Origin: Brachionus manjavacas
Lineage: Eukaryota; Rotifera; Eurotatoria; Ploima; Brachionidae
DNA: 64,000 bases
Direction: 5' to 3'
Assembly (NCBI GenBank): GCA_019054805.1
Contig: JAHQIY010000009.1
Coordinates: 558,001 to 622,000, forward strand
The notes beneath the pieces were generated by a model. The model was given only the letters and a program-made list of their open reading frames with translations, was not told where the DNA came from and made no database searches. Of the stretch, positions 34,930 through 47,639 are shown in pieces. The position numbers were made by a program, and so were the translations under genes. Position 1 is the stretch's first letter, and every line of letters begins with the position of its first letter.

Positions 34930-37750
34930 TAATTTTGGTAAAAATAAAAAACCGATTAAAGTATAATTTAGATTGATGACTAGGAAGTAGTTAGACGAGA
35001 TTAATTAAAAAAAAGATTAGACATTGATAGTAGATCGTAGTCATCTGATAGGAAAAAATTGCTAAGTCCCGGTCACTCTAAAGCGTTCAAATCCGTAGAT
35101 AAACAATTAGGGAATAAGAGGTAAATAGAATGAAAAATATTTGCTTGCAAATTAACATTGGTTTGATCAAGAGGAAAAGAAAATTCGAAAATGTGTTTTA
35201 AAGTACTAAGGACACCCCAGACTTGGACTATTTTGTCTTGTCACCTATTTGAAATGACTAAAGATATTTAATTAATTGTTTGTATTTTTCCAAGTCTTGT
35301 CCAAGCTAATTAGACCGATTTTAGTCAAAAGTTAATTGCAAATAAAAACAAAATTTGGACCTTTATGTCGAGGATTAGTTCTTCTTTTACTAAAGTAGAT
35401 TAGACTATTAGTAGTATAGAGACAATTTATGTTTCCGATACCACCGACTTTGACACAAGGATTAGCTCATAGTTCTATAGACTGCTTAAACGTGATTCAA
35501 TCAAAGGCACACTTGATCGTGATCTTAGCACCTTTTAGCCTAGATCGGATCAAGTTTTGGAAGTTAAACAAATCAAGAAATACTTGGAGATTTTTTTAAA
35601 TCCCAATTGTCGCCGTGAAGGATTTGTGGACAAAACATAAAAAAATTGAGCCTTTTACAAAATTATTAATTTGGTACCAGATATTTTGTAAATTTTTTTT
35701 TAATTTTTTTTTTATATAATAAAATTTAAAATTTTAATTTTAAGTTCAATTATTCGGTCAAATTGTAAATTAAAGGACTAACAAAAAAAGTTTTAATCAA
35801 AAATTTTTTTTCTACTTAAGGATTAATTATCTGACCGAAATTATTATTTTAATGAGAATTTTAGTTTTTTTAATATAATAAACTAGAAAATTTATTAGAA
35901 TATCATCAATTAATCACAAAATTGACCAGTCCTCCTACTTTTTAACAAAAATTTTATAATTTTTTTAGATACCAGAAACCAATTTGACTATTTAATACAA
36001 AAAAAATTACAAAACTAATATTTAATTTATCTTTAAAAACTTAATATATCAAAAAATTGATAGCTTTCATGATTTTTAAGGATTTTATAAGGCCCATAAT
36101 TTTCCTCACCGTTAATTTTATTTAGAAAATTGCTGTTTTAATAAAAATAAACCCCCAAATTAAAGTTAAGAATAATTTATTAAAAGACCCTAACCTTCTG
36201 CTTACCCGAAACCTTAAACCAAGGCTCTGTCGCGGAGACCGACTGGTTGCACCCGCTTCTAATTTAGATATGTTTTTATTAAAAAAGCGGTACCTAAGCA
36301 TTATTTAATGACAGATCAAATTTTAACTTAATGGACAATAAATAGGAGCACAAAACATAACAAAGGGATAATAATGCTAGATAATGCACTTTTAATCATT
36401 ATATTTTTAGATATTCTAAAATTTACTCTAACATTTGTCAAAAAAAGTTTTTTTTCTGTCTTATGTGTCAAAGCATTTATAGAACTTATATTAGAGATAG
36501 AAAAATTGAAATTTTTTCCCAAATATTAGACCGTAATTTAGGAAGAAAAATTAAATTTTTAAAAGCTGTGTTTATTAAGAATTTTTTTTATGACTCATAA
36601 TTTTAAATTTGAAAAAAGTTGTTGAATTCTTTTTTCCTACTTTTTTAAATAAAAAATATATAAAAATTAGAGGAATTATCCTTTTAGAAAATTCTTTATC
36701 TAAAAATTAATATTCTCTTCAAAATTATTAAGATTAAAATTATTACTTGAAATCATGATTATTGTTGTGTACGGGCCGTCCATTTTGTATGTCATGTTGA
36801 GGGACAAAGTTTTAGCTCATGCCAAAAATATTCAAAAATAGTGAAACTAATGAAAATTTATTACATAAAATAAATGAAAAAATTACTAATAAAAGGATTA
36901 GTTTAGGTATATTCATCTCTATCATTAAAATTAAACGAGGACTAAGTATCATTTGTATATTTATATCGAGCATTATTTTTGTCATTTTATTCATTAGGTT
37001 ATTCAACAATTTTTTGTTTTAATTAATCAGTAGTTTTTTTCAAAAGAAAATTAGATCACGATTAGTAACTAAGTATGGATAATTTGAGTAAAATAATAAT
37101 CCATTCACTTTAATACATCTTATTTTGAATTTTATTCTTTTTTTATTTATTGATCATACTTTTTATTTAGAATAAACATGGAAATAATTATATTTTTATT
37201 TCGTCTTTGTTCCGCTTGCTTTCGACGATGATGTTCCATAGATAAAAATCGTTAGGATTTAAATTTTGCTAATTGGCAGGCTATTTGTTTCGAAAAAAAG
37301 TAAAATTGTATAGGTGAGTAAATTTATTTTAATTTATTAAAAATTTTCCACCTGAAAGACAAAATCTTCATTTTTTTTAATTTTTATATAAATTTAAAAA
37401 AAAATAATATTTTTACAATAAAATAATGGCAAAATTTTCCACTCTTGTTTACCTTTAGAGAAACCCAAAGGAAAACTGAAATAATTTTTGATTTATTAGA
37501 GATTGTTTAAAAATAATGCTTGGTTATTTCAATAACGTAGCTTGGTTAGGTGTAAATTGATTTTAGTTGGCACTTTTAGATTAGAAAAAAATAAATAAAT
37601 TTCTTTTAAAATAAGAATAATTTTTTGTTCATTTATCTAAATAATTTGACCAAATTTAGTTGTAATTTTAATGTTTATAAAAAAAAATTTTATTTCAAAA
37701 ATTAGATTTATATTATATATTATTTATTATAAATTTTAATTGATAAAATT
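34930..37750. other. Intergenic AT-rich DNA
   Basis: About 2.8 kb. It includes the 5' flank of the minus gene at 34,926. Short hydrophobic frames near 36.4 and 36.9 kb were considered and not called. No repeat family recognised. Confidence 0.45.
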
Positions 37751-38155
37751 CTAAATTTTTTCAAAATTTAATGCTCTTTCTTTTGGATGTTTGACTGTGG
37801 TCCGTTTTTGGTCCGAAGATTTTAAAATTTTCGATCTCCTTTTTAGTCCGAATTTAAAAATATATCTCATACAACAACAAAATCTCCATTTTGAAATATC
37901 GACACATGTTTCTGTAAAGCAGTTTTCATAGTAAAAATTTACATACATTAGCAGTCCTAATACTGAGATCATAAAAAAAACACCACCAAAATAATAATTA
38001 CCACCAATAGTTTCCATACCCGAGCTTGTCGTTCTATTACGGAACACAATTACTTTATGACCACAATTAACCACATTTAAAATTGTTCTATTAGATGTGA
38101 TAGATTTGGTAAAATTGAATACCAAAATTGACAAAATGTCACTTTGATTTGGCAT
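37751..38155 (-). CDS. Small single-pass membrane protein A, 134 aa (paralogue of the 45.2-kb gene)
   Basis: A single ATG-initiated frame (MPNQSDILSILVFNFTKSIT…). There is no cleavable signal peptide. An N-terminal domain of about 50 residues has sequons NFT and NRT. One membrane span follows, around residues 52-72 (NYYFGGVFFMISVLGLLMYV), then a short juxtamembrane Cys pair (NCFTETCVDISK) and a Cys-rich basic tail (CCCMR, KRRSK). The gene at 45,174 has the same plan, length and key residues: GNYY.gGV.FMI.V..LL.YVN.Y..NC.T.TC.DISK. Conservation of the start, span and cysteines between copies argues both are real. If N-out/C-in, the sequons face outside and the Cys cluster could be palmitoylated. 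The family is unknown to me; an accessory subunit for a channel or receptor is only a guess. Confidence 0.72.
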   Translation of the reverse strand: MPNQSDILSILVFNFTKSITSNRTILNVVNCGHKVIVFRNRTTSSGMETIGGNYYFGGVFFMISVLGLLMYVNFYYENCFTETCVDISKWRFCCCMRYIFKFGLKRRSKILKSSDQKRTTVKHPKERALNFEKI

Positions 38156-40850
38156 TTTAACTCTTTTCCATTAAATAAAAAGTGTGTTAAATCTAAATTT
38201 TTACTAAAAATTACATGATTGTAAAAATCTTAATTTTCTAATTTTTGACTTGAAATTCGTAAACTACGTCCTTTGAAACCTTAAATTTCGTTTTTTTTGG
38301 GAGGCTAGAAAAAATTTAAACCCAAGGGTCGAACAAGTTGTATATCTTTTAAACCTACTTGTTCAATGATAAAAAATGTTTTTTTTAAATCATATATATT
38401 CTTAAAGATTATAGCTGTAAATTTTTATTTAATTTAATTTTTTTTTATTTTTAAAAGAGCCAAAAAAGAACGACTTTTTTCACTTGAATCTTATGTAGTT
38501 CCATGGGTCAATTAGGACCGCACTTTTTTTAAACTAGACAAAAATCTGAACAAATCAATGGTTAACTTTTTTGAATAATATTTTTATTTTTAGAAAATCA
38601 AGTCTCAAAATCATGTAATTTCATTTAAATTTTGATTATTTTAACTAAATTTTAAATTTAGTACTAAAATCATATATTTTTATTAGTAAAATCAACAAAA
38701 ATAAAATGGATGAGAATTATTAAATACGAGAAGAAAGAAAACTAAAACCAAAAGAGCTAAAAATCAAGAAATATAGTAAAAAAAACAGAGTATAAGTATA
38801 AAAATTTGATAAGTTATTAAGTAAAATTAAAAGTGAGGCAAATACTGCTGTATCAAATTATTTTTAATCTCCTGCAAAATCTCACCTTAAGTTTTCTGAT
38901 AAATTTTGCATAGTTTTATAGATTGTTGGGAATGATGCAGCCATTTTTGTTGAACAATATTGCATTTTCAAAAAAATTTTCAAAATTTTTTGAAATTTTG
39001 TAGTGTTCCTTAAAAAAACCAAGATTGAAGAATTTTTGGATAATTTTAAGATGCAACGATTTTAATGGAAAATTTCGACAGCAGCCCCAGTTTAATAATT
39101 TTTTAAAATATTAACAAAAAAAATAAAATAACTATTTTAAACTTTTCTAAAATATTTTGCTTTTTTCATTCCTTAAATAATTTTTAGCCTTTAGAAATTT
39201 TTAAAAAACTTCAAAATTTTAAGATTTATTCTTAAATTTTCTGCATAGCAATAATTTTTTGTAAATTTTCGCAAACTTTTCTATTTTCTTAAAAAAACGC
39301 TCGTCCCATTATCTAAATTTAATATTTCTTTTATAAACATATAAAAAATAAATTATTTTTATTATTTTAATATTTTTAAAAAACAAAAAAGATAATACTA
39401 TAAAAATATTTTCTAGTTTTAATCAAACTACAAAGAAAACTATTATTTCAAAATTTTAAGAATATCTCAAATCCATTAAGTATACACTCTCGAGAATTTA
39501 ACGCCTCAAATTCTTTTCTATCCAAGTGAAACAAATGCTTGCCTAATATCAAATTAATTGAAAAATAATCGACGATATTCTTCTTATATTCTCAGTCATT
39601 ATTTAGTTATTAGTATTATCAGCGTAAAAATAATTGATGTGTTTTTGAAAATAATTGTGATTCTGCTATTTTTAAAAAGATAAAGTAAAAAAAATTGAAT
39701 TTCGAAAAATAATATTTTTCTTTTGCTTAAAAATTTTTAATTATCTAATTGAAACTCATTTATTCACAGGATTACTAAGCCTTATGGCATTTCTTTAAAA
39801 TTTCAACCATTTTTTTTAAGTTTATTTATTAAAATACAATCATTTCGGGAAATGAAAAAAAAGTGAGTTATTTTATGCGCTTAGGCGATTTTGACAATTT
39901 CAAAACGTTTTGAAGAGCTAAGTGATTGGAAAAAATCGAGAAATTTGATTAAGTCTTTGAAATGAAGGATTATTATATGAATTTTATTAAAAAAAGCAAT
40001 TTCGCCATTTTCAAGTCACGAATCGTCTAAATAAATATTTTGAAAAAAAATTTTTGCATTCTTTTAATTAAAAACATGAGGATTCAATAGATACTTCTAT
40101 CAAATTTATTCAATAAATTGAATTTGATTTCCTAAATACCTCTTGAATAAGAAAAATTAATTTTGTTACAAGAGGATTTATAATTAAAAAAGAATTTCGA
40201 ATATTTTAAAAATATGAAATAATTAGCTATTTTCAGAAAGTTCAAAATTAAAAAATACGAATAAATAATTTAAATGAAAAAATGATACATTAGTAAGTTA
40301 TGAGTTCAAAAACACAACCCTTATTTATAACAATCATGTTTTTGCATTAAATACTGATAATAAAAATTATTTTTTTCTAGGTAAATTTGGTTATTTCGTC
40401 TTAAGTAGAAAACTTCACAGTGCTAGAAAAAATATTTTAATGATTTTAATGATTAATTAGAAAAATTCTAAACCAAAATTTTTGGATTTACCTTTTAAAA
40501 AAAGTGGTTAATTTATATCGAAAAAAAAAACAATTGGATTAATTAGAGTTTTTCATCGATTTTTATTTAAATAATCAAAAATTCGTTACTTTACTCAGAT
40601 TCAATATGAAAAATTCGGTCATAAAAAATTCGTTTCATTTTTTGGTAAATTATCACAGTCATAAAATTTTAAAAAATCTTAAAATTGGTAAAATCTTGGA
40701 TCAATATTCAAGAGAATAGAAATAGACAATAATGTTTTTAATTAAAAAAAAAAAAAACTAATTAAAATCATGAAAAAATATAAAAAATCTTTTTAATTTA
40801 TTTTAAAAAGTTTTTTAAGATTTTTTTTTTCAAAATTTTACAAAAAATTT
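38156..40850. other. AT-rich DNA without supported features
   Basis: About 2.7 kb of A/T-runs. No open frame, tRNA or clear inverted repeat seen. Confidence 0.45.
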
Positions 40851-41035
40851 AATGACCGCCCGCTAAAAAGTCGATCGGTTTTTTGGCCGCCCGTATTTTA
40901 TAGACCGTGTATTTTGGCGGTCCAAAAAATAGACCGCCCGCTTAAAGGTTGTCCGGCAAATGCGGACACGGTCACGGTTTCGGAAAATTTTGGCAGGTTA
41001 AGTGTCCGCTTGTACAGGTCCCAACACTAGTTTTT
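40851..41035 (-). repeat. GC-rich repeat patch with GACCGCCCG motifs, possible hAT end
   Basis: It stands out from the surroundings in base composition. GACCGCCCG or GGCCGCCCG occurs three times, with GGCGGTCC as its complement, plus several (G)GTCCG/ACCG strings. On the minus strand it starts TAGTGTTGGGACCTGTACAA, which looks like a hAT-type terminal repeat. No matching opposite end was found, so the element is not delimited. Confidence 0.4.
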
Positions 41036-42014
41036 AGGTTTAATATAAAGATTAAAAATTAAATTTTTGAATAATTGTTTTATTTAAAATAAACGCTTCA
41101 AAACATACTTGATTAGATAATAGATTATTAACTTTTAAAGCCTGCTACTACTAAATTTCTGAAAAAACGAGTGAGTTACCAGCAACTTTTAGAATACTTA
41201 GATGACTATCTCGCGAATACACCTGTTTTAAACAAGAAGTACATCACTTATTATGAAAATTTCAAAGAAAAAATTAATTATTAAAACATAAAATCTAAAT
41301 TTTTACATTTTCTCTCAAGTTCATTTACTTAATCTTAGTATCTCGTTAAATTATTTTTCTTTTTGTTCTGATTTAATCATATAGTTTATTATTCTTATTT
41401 TTATTCAATCGCTAGGCTTAAATGAGTGGCCTGAGGATTTCTTCAAAATCCTTCTACTGATGCGCAAAATCGCTGCAAAATGCAGTTGGCTTGTATTTAA
41501 AATTTAATTTCTGCTTAATTCTCAGAGTTCATTATTAATAAAGGTGCAATTATCCATATCTTCAAACCCATGAAACAGAGCAAGAAGACTTTTAAATTAT
41601 AATTTATTTTTTAACTTCATAAAGCTCTATTTTCTCAATTTGATGATTGAATAAAGTTCGCTTCAATTCTCATAAAAAATTTTATCAAATTTTTTGAAAA
41701 AATTAGAAATTTTTTTGACTTTATTTTAAAAATCAACGAAATAAAAAATGAGTTGAAGCGATCAAATTTTAATATTAAAATTATTATCATTATAACTTAT
41801 AATCAATAATAACAAGCGTCTTTTAAGCTCTTAAAAAAAGATAAACTTATTTTAGAAGTTGTTAATTCGATAATAAAAAACTGAAAAAAGAGCAATAAAC
41901 AAATAATAAATCTATTTATTTTAATTTTAATATTTTCACTGCTCAAAGTTTTTTTGAATATTTAATTTGTGTTTTTTGTCTACCATTCTTTCATTCGGCT
42001 ATATTGAATAAATC
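41036..42014. other. AT-rich DNA without supported features
   Basis: A weak inverted repeat (TTCGCTTCAA … TTGAAGCGATC, 41,657-41,763) is the only structure noted. Confidence 0.35.
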
Positions 42015-42890
42015 TACTGACAAAAAAATTAAATATGATGACAAATAAATTAATTGACTGAAAAAATAATTATTTGAGTGACAAAAATACTTTTTTGACT
42101 AATTAATTATTTTTACAACAAATTAATGATTTTGAGGTCACAATAAAAATCAAAATCTTGAACTATAGCACCAGAATCAGAAGGAAGCTCCAGACGATTA
42201 TGACAAACCGTTTTGTCCAAATCTCATCATCAAGCTAGAGTCAACTATGAGAAAACAATTTAAGTTCATTCCTTACAATCTTAGAGAATGACATTATTAG
42301 ATAGCTTAATTAGAACTAAAATAAAATAAAAATAAAACCTATGGGGTTGTGAAGTTCGTTTCAATTCGATCATTTCAATTCAGAAAAACTTGAATAACTT
42401 TTTAACTAAAAGAGATAATTCAGTTCTGTAAAATGCTTAATTATAAGCAAATTTGCTTAATGCATTCAAATATGTCTGCAAAATACTCTTCAATTTTCTG
42501 CATTTTGCACCCCATTAAAAAGTATTCCAATCAAGTGTGCAATTACATTGCAGAGTTTTTGCAGACATATATTTTTGGATTAAGCAAAGTTGCTTAACGA
42601 TTGAGCATTTTACAGAACTAAATTATCTCTTTTAGTAAAAAAGTTATTCAAGTTTTTCTGAATTGAAACGATCGAATTGAAATGAACTTCACAACCCCAA
42701 AACCTATCTATAAAATAATTTTTTTTTTGCCAGTGAAAAATTATTAAATAGTCATCTCAATATATATAAATTTGTCAGTCGTTTAGTTTTTGTGTAAGAA
42801 TAATTAGTTTTTTATAGTCAGCCAAAATAGATAAATTAGTCACCACTTTTAGTTATTTTTGTCATTTTAAAAAATTAAATTTGTCAAAAA
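42015..42890. mobile_element. Element with TGACAAA-array termini, copy 2
   Basis: Same ends and interior as 31,549-32,155 (for example CAGAAGGAAGCTCCAGACGA and TTAGTCACCACTTTTAGTTA). It lacks the 68-bp retroposed insert, showing the empty site ATTAGATAGCTTAATTAG. It carries instead a 356-bp palindromic element at 42,343-42,698. Confidence 0.75.
42343..42698. mobile_element. 356-bp palindromic element with 9-bp target duplication
   Basis: Ends GGGGTTGTGAAGTTC…GAACTTCACAACCCC. The arms are alike for about 100 nt, through GAAAAACTTGAATAAC and AGAGATAATTCAG. Perfect AAAACCTAT duplications flank it (42,334-42,342, 42,699-42,707). A 9-bp duplication and G-rich ends fit a MULE-type transposase. The loop has GCAGAGTTTTTGCAGA, shared with the palindromes at 50.7 and 51.2 kb. 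No coding capacity. Confidence 0.88.
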
Positions 42891-43516
42891 AATTTAAGCC
42901 TTTTTTTAGTTTATCTTTTTTTGTGAATTTAATTCAATACATTTTACCCGATTAAGTGCTTAAAGTTTAGACCAAAATTATAAAATTTTTTACCACCCGA
43001 ATAAAAAGTGATGTGGTGGATAAAACAAAAGCTTTTTGTGCATAAAGATACTCGTTGGAATCTTAGTCAAGTCAAATAAATAACTGTTGTGCTAATAATT
43101 GTTACATGATTTGAATTTATTTCCAAATCACCACTATGAATTATTTTTTAAGACCAACATTTTGAAAAAGAGTTCCCATTTTTTTCAAAAAAATAATATT
43201 TTAATCCGATTCGACTACACATGATGCCGTTTATAATGATGGGATGTTGCAGTTCCGTTTTTTCTAACATCCAAACCCTTGCCAGTTTTTTCTTTTAATT
43301 CCTGTAATTTTTTTTTAATTAAATTGTAAAACTGCATTTGTTTATTTATTAAAAAAAACAGAAAAATATTCTAAAAATATATATGATATAATAAGGTAAT
43401 TTAGGTTTAGAGATGTTAATGAACCTATTAAGGAATCAATCTAACATTAAAATTTCAATTAAGTTTACAAACTACATAAATTGATTATTACAAAAATGAA
43501 TTAGCAATGCAAGATA

Positions 43517-44584
43517 CAGTGGTGCTATGATAACTGCATTTTCCAAATATTTCCGAAAAATTACGTAAAAATTAAAATCGAACAAGAAAAATTCGAATTT
43601 TTTGGAGAATTTTATATGTTTTTTTTTATTTTCCCTTGAATAAATAAACAATTGGTAAGATTTTTATTAAGTTATTTATTTATTCAAGGAGAAATTGCAT
43701 AAAAATCAAAATATTCTCCAAAAGCAATTTAAAAGAAAATTTTTTTTATTGATGATGGATTAATTTAGCAGATAATTTAATAAGTAAAATGTATAAATTT
43801 TCTCATTTAATAATACAAAAGGATAGGGTTATACCTTAAAAAAGTTTGTGGCTGATTCTTTTTCTTTTTTAAATTTATTAATTTTCTCATATATTTTGAA
43901 TTATTCTATTTTAGACATTTTTACTCTAAATTCATTTTATTTTGCTTGTTCAGATTTTTATTTTTATATCTAAAAGAGAGGATTAAATTTGAAATCTGAA
44001 ATTTGATAAATAATTTTACCTTTTCTACAATCGATTACTTTATAAATTTAAATTTTAAAAAATCTTCATCAAAATCAGCTAAACGTACAGTTAATGAATG
44101 TCTGCAATAATTAATTTGAGGTTTTAAATAATTATCTATTTATTATTAACATTTCAAATTTTTTATCTTTTAATTTGTTTTTTTTATTAACCCTTTTTAT
44201 TTAGGCCCGAGCTCATTCTAATTAGGTAATAAAATAAAGTAAAATAAAATATTTATCTAGCAATTTTAACTTTTGTGTTAGTTTTAATAAATGTAAATAA
44301 AGATTTTTTTTCAATTTAATTACAAATGTTAATTAACCATTTTTCACCATTTTTTACTATTAAATTGATTACATTTTTCCAAATTTACGTATTTATGGTA
44401 AATTTTCTTTTTAACATAATTTTGAAAATAAATATTGAAGGACAAAAAAATTCATTTTTTTTTTAAAAGTGCCAAATTATTTCAATTTTTTGGACATTTT
44501 TTTTACATAAATTTACGTAAAATTCGGTAAATTCACTATTTTTTACGTAAATTGTCGTAAATTACTAAATCCAGAACAACACTG
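43517..44584. mobile_element. Possible Tc1/mariner-like relic, CAGTG ends, TA flanks
   Basis: Left CAGTGGTGCT and right (inverted) CAGTGTTGTTCTGG, each next to TA. Subterminal TTACGTAAA / GGTAAATT strings occur near both ends and recur at 20.6 and 58.5 kb. No transposase frame remains. The similarity of the ends is short, so this is tentative. Confidence 0.4.
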
Positions 44585-45173
44585 TATGCTCAATTAATTT
44601 GAATATATGCTTTAGAAAATAAATATTAAATAATTTAATTTAAAATCATATAATAAAGGCTTCGAAATACACCCAAAAACATCTAAAATTTAATAATTAT
44701 TTAAGAAAAAAGCAGTATCCAAAATTTTGAAAAAAAATGTCAACTTGACACTTCCCGACCCTGGAGGATTAATAAAATTTCCAATTTTTGAAAAAATTTA
44801 TTTTATGACGTTTCGCAATTAATAGGCACAAAACATATTATCAATGATATTTCATTCTATTCTATCTTGTTAATTAAAAGTTAAAAAAGGAAGTTGTCAA
44901 ATATTATAGTCGCTTTTCAAAATAAAAGGTGAATCAATAAATGAACTTATACATATTGTTGCTCCTTTTGCTTAGTTTAGAAAAAAGTCAATTCTAAAAA
45001 ATAATAAAAATTAGTTCCCATTATCGGTTAGTTGGATAATTAAAAAGAATTTTAACATTTAAGATAAAGCCTTTGGAAAATCAATTAAAAACAGTTTCGA
45101 GTATCTAAATTTTGGTTGATGTTAATCATTTTATTTTAAAACTTGATAAAAAAAAACTGTTTTAGAAAAAATG
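44585..45173. other. AT-rich intergenic DNA
   Basis: 3' flank of the minus-strand gene at 45,174; no feature seen. Confidence 0.45.
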
Positions 45174-45572
45174 CTAAACGGCTTGGGAAATGTAAGACGT
45201 TTGAAGTGGCTTTTCGAATTCTATACTTTTGCTTGGCTCTTGACTTTGCTGATTTTCAATCTGATTTTCCTCGTAGACCAGAAAACATTTAATACAAGAA
45301 CACACTGGCAATTTGGAAATGTCTTCACATGTATCTGTCAAACAATTATCATGGTATAAATTTACATACAGCAAAAGAATTATCACTGCTATCATAAAAA
45401 CAACACCTGCTGTGTAATAATTTCCACTAGTGGATACACGATGAGGATCGCTAGTGTATACATGCAGTGAGCTGTTAGCGCCCAATGGATTAAATAATTT
45501 GTATCTTTTAAAATGATTTATAGTTGAAATGTTGAACATGATACTTGATAGGAATTTACTTCCTGGGTTCAT
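45174..45572 (-). CDS. Small single-pass membrane protein B, 132 aa (paralogue of the 37.8-kb gene)
   Basis: I start at ATG 45,572 (MNPGSKFLSSIMFNIST) because this aligns with the start of paralogue A (MPNQSDILSILVFNFTK) and gives nearly equal length. The N-terminal domain has sequons NIS and NSS. The span is NYYTAGVVFMIAVIILLLYV, followed by NLYHDNCLTDTCEDISK, a CSC cluster and a Gln/Glu/Ser-rich tail. The open frame extends 31 codons further upstream to an acceptor (TTTTAG|AATC at 45,649). An open stretch ending at a donor-like site (AAAAG|GTGT at 45,794) would splice to it in frame, so a longer form with an upstream exon (about 45,964-45,795) is possible. Same strand as copy A, 7 kb away. 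Function unknown. Confidence 0.72.
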   Translation of the reverse strand: MNPGSKFLSSIMFNISTINHFKRYKLFNPLGANSSLHVYTSDPHRVSTSGNYYTAGVVFMIAVIILLLYVNLYHDNCLTDTCEDISKLPVCSCIKCFLVYEENQIENQQSQEPSKSIEFEKPLQTSYISQAV

Positions 45573-45969
45573 TCTGAAGAAAAAACGCGACAAACATAGC
45601 GGGGTTTCATTATGAATTTTTGATGTATCTAAATCAAGGGAATAGATTCTAAAATAAATAATCAATATTCAATCTGACTAAATCTAGCAAATTAAATGAT
45701 TAATTTTTTAAAAAAGGGAAAATTTTAAACATATAATTATATGAAAGCCAACATTAAAAAACATCTTTTTTCAGTCAATTTTAAGCACAAACACCTTTTG
45801 AATAATTGATAAATCTTTTTTTTAATCGAGGAAGGAATTTTGACGCGATATTTTTTTGAGAATAAAAAGTCTTTTGGGAATAATTTTTCATTAGGGAAAT
45901 GGCTCCACTCAAAATCATCAAGTAGTTTAGGAAATTCATTAAATTTCAATGAAAAATTTCTTAAGGTAA

Positions 45970-47635
45970 AATTGTGTTAAGAGACCTAAATTAGAAAAAA
46001 CAAATTTTTTAAGTCACGAATCTACCTGGTGAATGGCTAATTAAATAAATCGACATTACTTGATTTTTCTTTGATTAAAATTATTGACTCCAGTTATTCA
46101 AGAAGAATTATAATTTCCAAAATTAATCGTGTTTTTTTAATTAGAAAACATAAGTTAGTTTTTTTTTAGATTATCTGTCTTTTATAATTAAAATGATCTA
46201 AAATTTAATTTTTTAAAATTAAAAGGTGTCTTGTTATTTTAAGATTTTGTATTATCCTAGAAAATATTAACTTAATTTGAGCAAAATTTTTAAATCTTAA
46301 AGAATTTAAAAAAAAAATAATTTCTTCTTTAAAATGAATTCTTTATGTATTTTTATATGTTAATTAATTAAATGGATTCGAAGATTTTGTTTACATATTT
46401 TCAAATTTTAATAATTAATAAATGTTTGTGATTTTTATTTTTTAAATTTTTTAATTCCTAGGTTAAAAATGAATTTGTATTATTTTTCGGACATGAATCA
46501 AAAAAATGGGATATTTTAGTTCTTTTTAAATGATATCTTTTTTCAAAAAAAAAGCCAATTTGATCTGAGCACAATTTTGATTGATAAAAATAAAGGTAAT
46601 AGAAAAATAAGATAAAAAAATAACTCTAAACGAACTTGATCAATGGCTTTGAAAAAACAAGAATTGAGCAAAATTTTGTTTAAAAATTTAATTAAACTTT
46701 TTTTCTAGCTAAAGAATTTTCATTTACTGAACAGCTAATTTTTATATTAAACTGATCATTCTATGTGTTTTATAAAATAAAAAATATTAAATAATAGACA
46801 GAAAAGGTTACTTGATCAATTTCTAACTTGTTAATATTTGTCACTTCGGATTTTCTTTGAAGTAAAAAAAATAGAAAATTAATACAATAATTTTCTAAGG
46901 TTTCACATAACTGAAATAGAAACAGAAATCAACATTTTTACAATTTAAGATGAAGTTAATGGCAAATATTCAATTTATTGAAATTTTGAAATCAAATTAA
47001 GGTACACATAAATCCCCTAGGGTGCTAATAAAAACTATGGAGCTGCCATACGGACTTTTTTAAAAGCAAAAATAATTACTGATGGTTTTTATCTTTTGCA
47101 AAGTTTGATCAACATGTTATTAACTGATAACAAAACCGGGTAAACCCGAAACTTGACAAAAAATAAATTTTAAATTTTCTTTAACTTCCAATATAACTTA
47201 AGATTAAACTATCATTGTCTCACATAAATACTTTTCTATTCGATCGAACTAAAATTTTAGTTTTGTTTATTTAAAAAAAATTGGGCAAAAATTTAAAAAA
47301 AATTGATTTTTTTAGGTAAATAATTTACATAAGGAGCTGAATTCAAAGCATCTCATTAAATCTAATAGTTAAAAGTATTCCAATCAGTTAAATTAAAAGC
47401 AAATGAATCATGTTTTTATTTGTTTTCTTATTTATTCAATAAACACCGGATGATGTTAAAAAAAATTAAAAAAAGAAAAAAAATTTAAAGAGACAAAATA
47501 AACAATTATTAAAATTTTATTTTCACTCAAGAATTTTGAGCCCGATTTCTGAATTTTCGCCAGAAAAAAGCTTTTTACTGAAAACACAAAAATAAACGTG
47601 AAAATTAACTCATATAACAAATTATCTAATTCAAT
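45970..47635. other. AT-rich DNA without supported features
   Basis: About 1.7 kb with no gene or repeat that could be defended. Confidence 0.4.
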
Positions 47636-47639
47636 TATC

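Noticed and set aside
36328..37022. Short hydrophobic open frames on both strands near 36.4 and 36.9 kb
   Set aside because: The 36.4-kb frame has no ATG, and the two overlapping 36.9-kb frames lie on opposite strands in AT-rich DNA, where runs of Ile/Phe/Leu codons arise by chance.
45737..45964. Minus-strand open stretch ending in a donor-like AAAAG|GTGT that would splice in frame to the 45.2-kb membrane gene
   Set aside because: No start codon or clear upstream acceptor was found, and paralogue A has no equivalent; the shorter start conserved in both genes is preferred. It is kept as an alternative in the gene entry.
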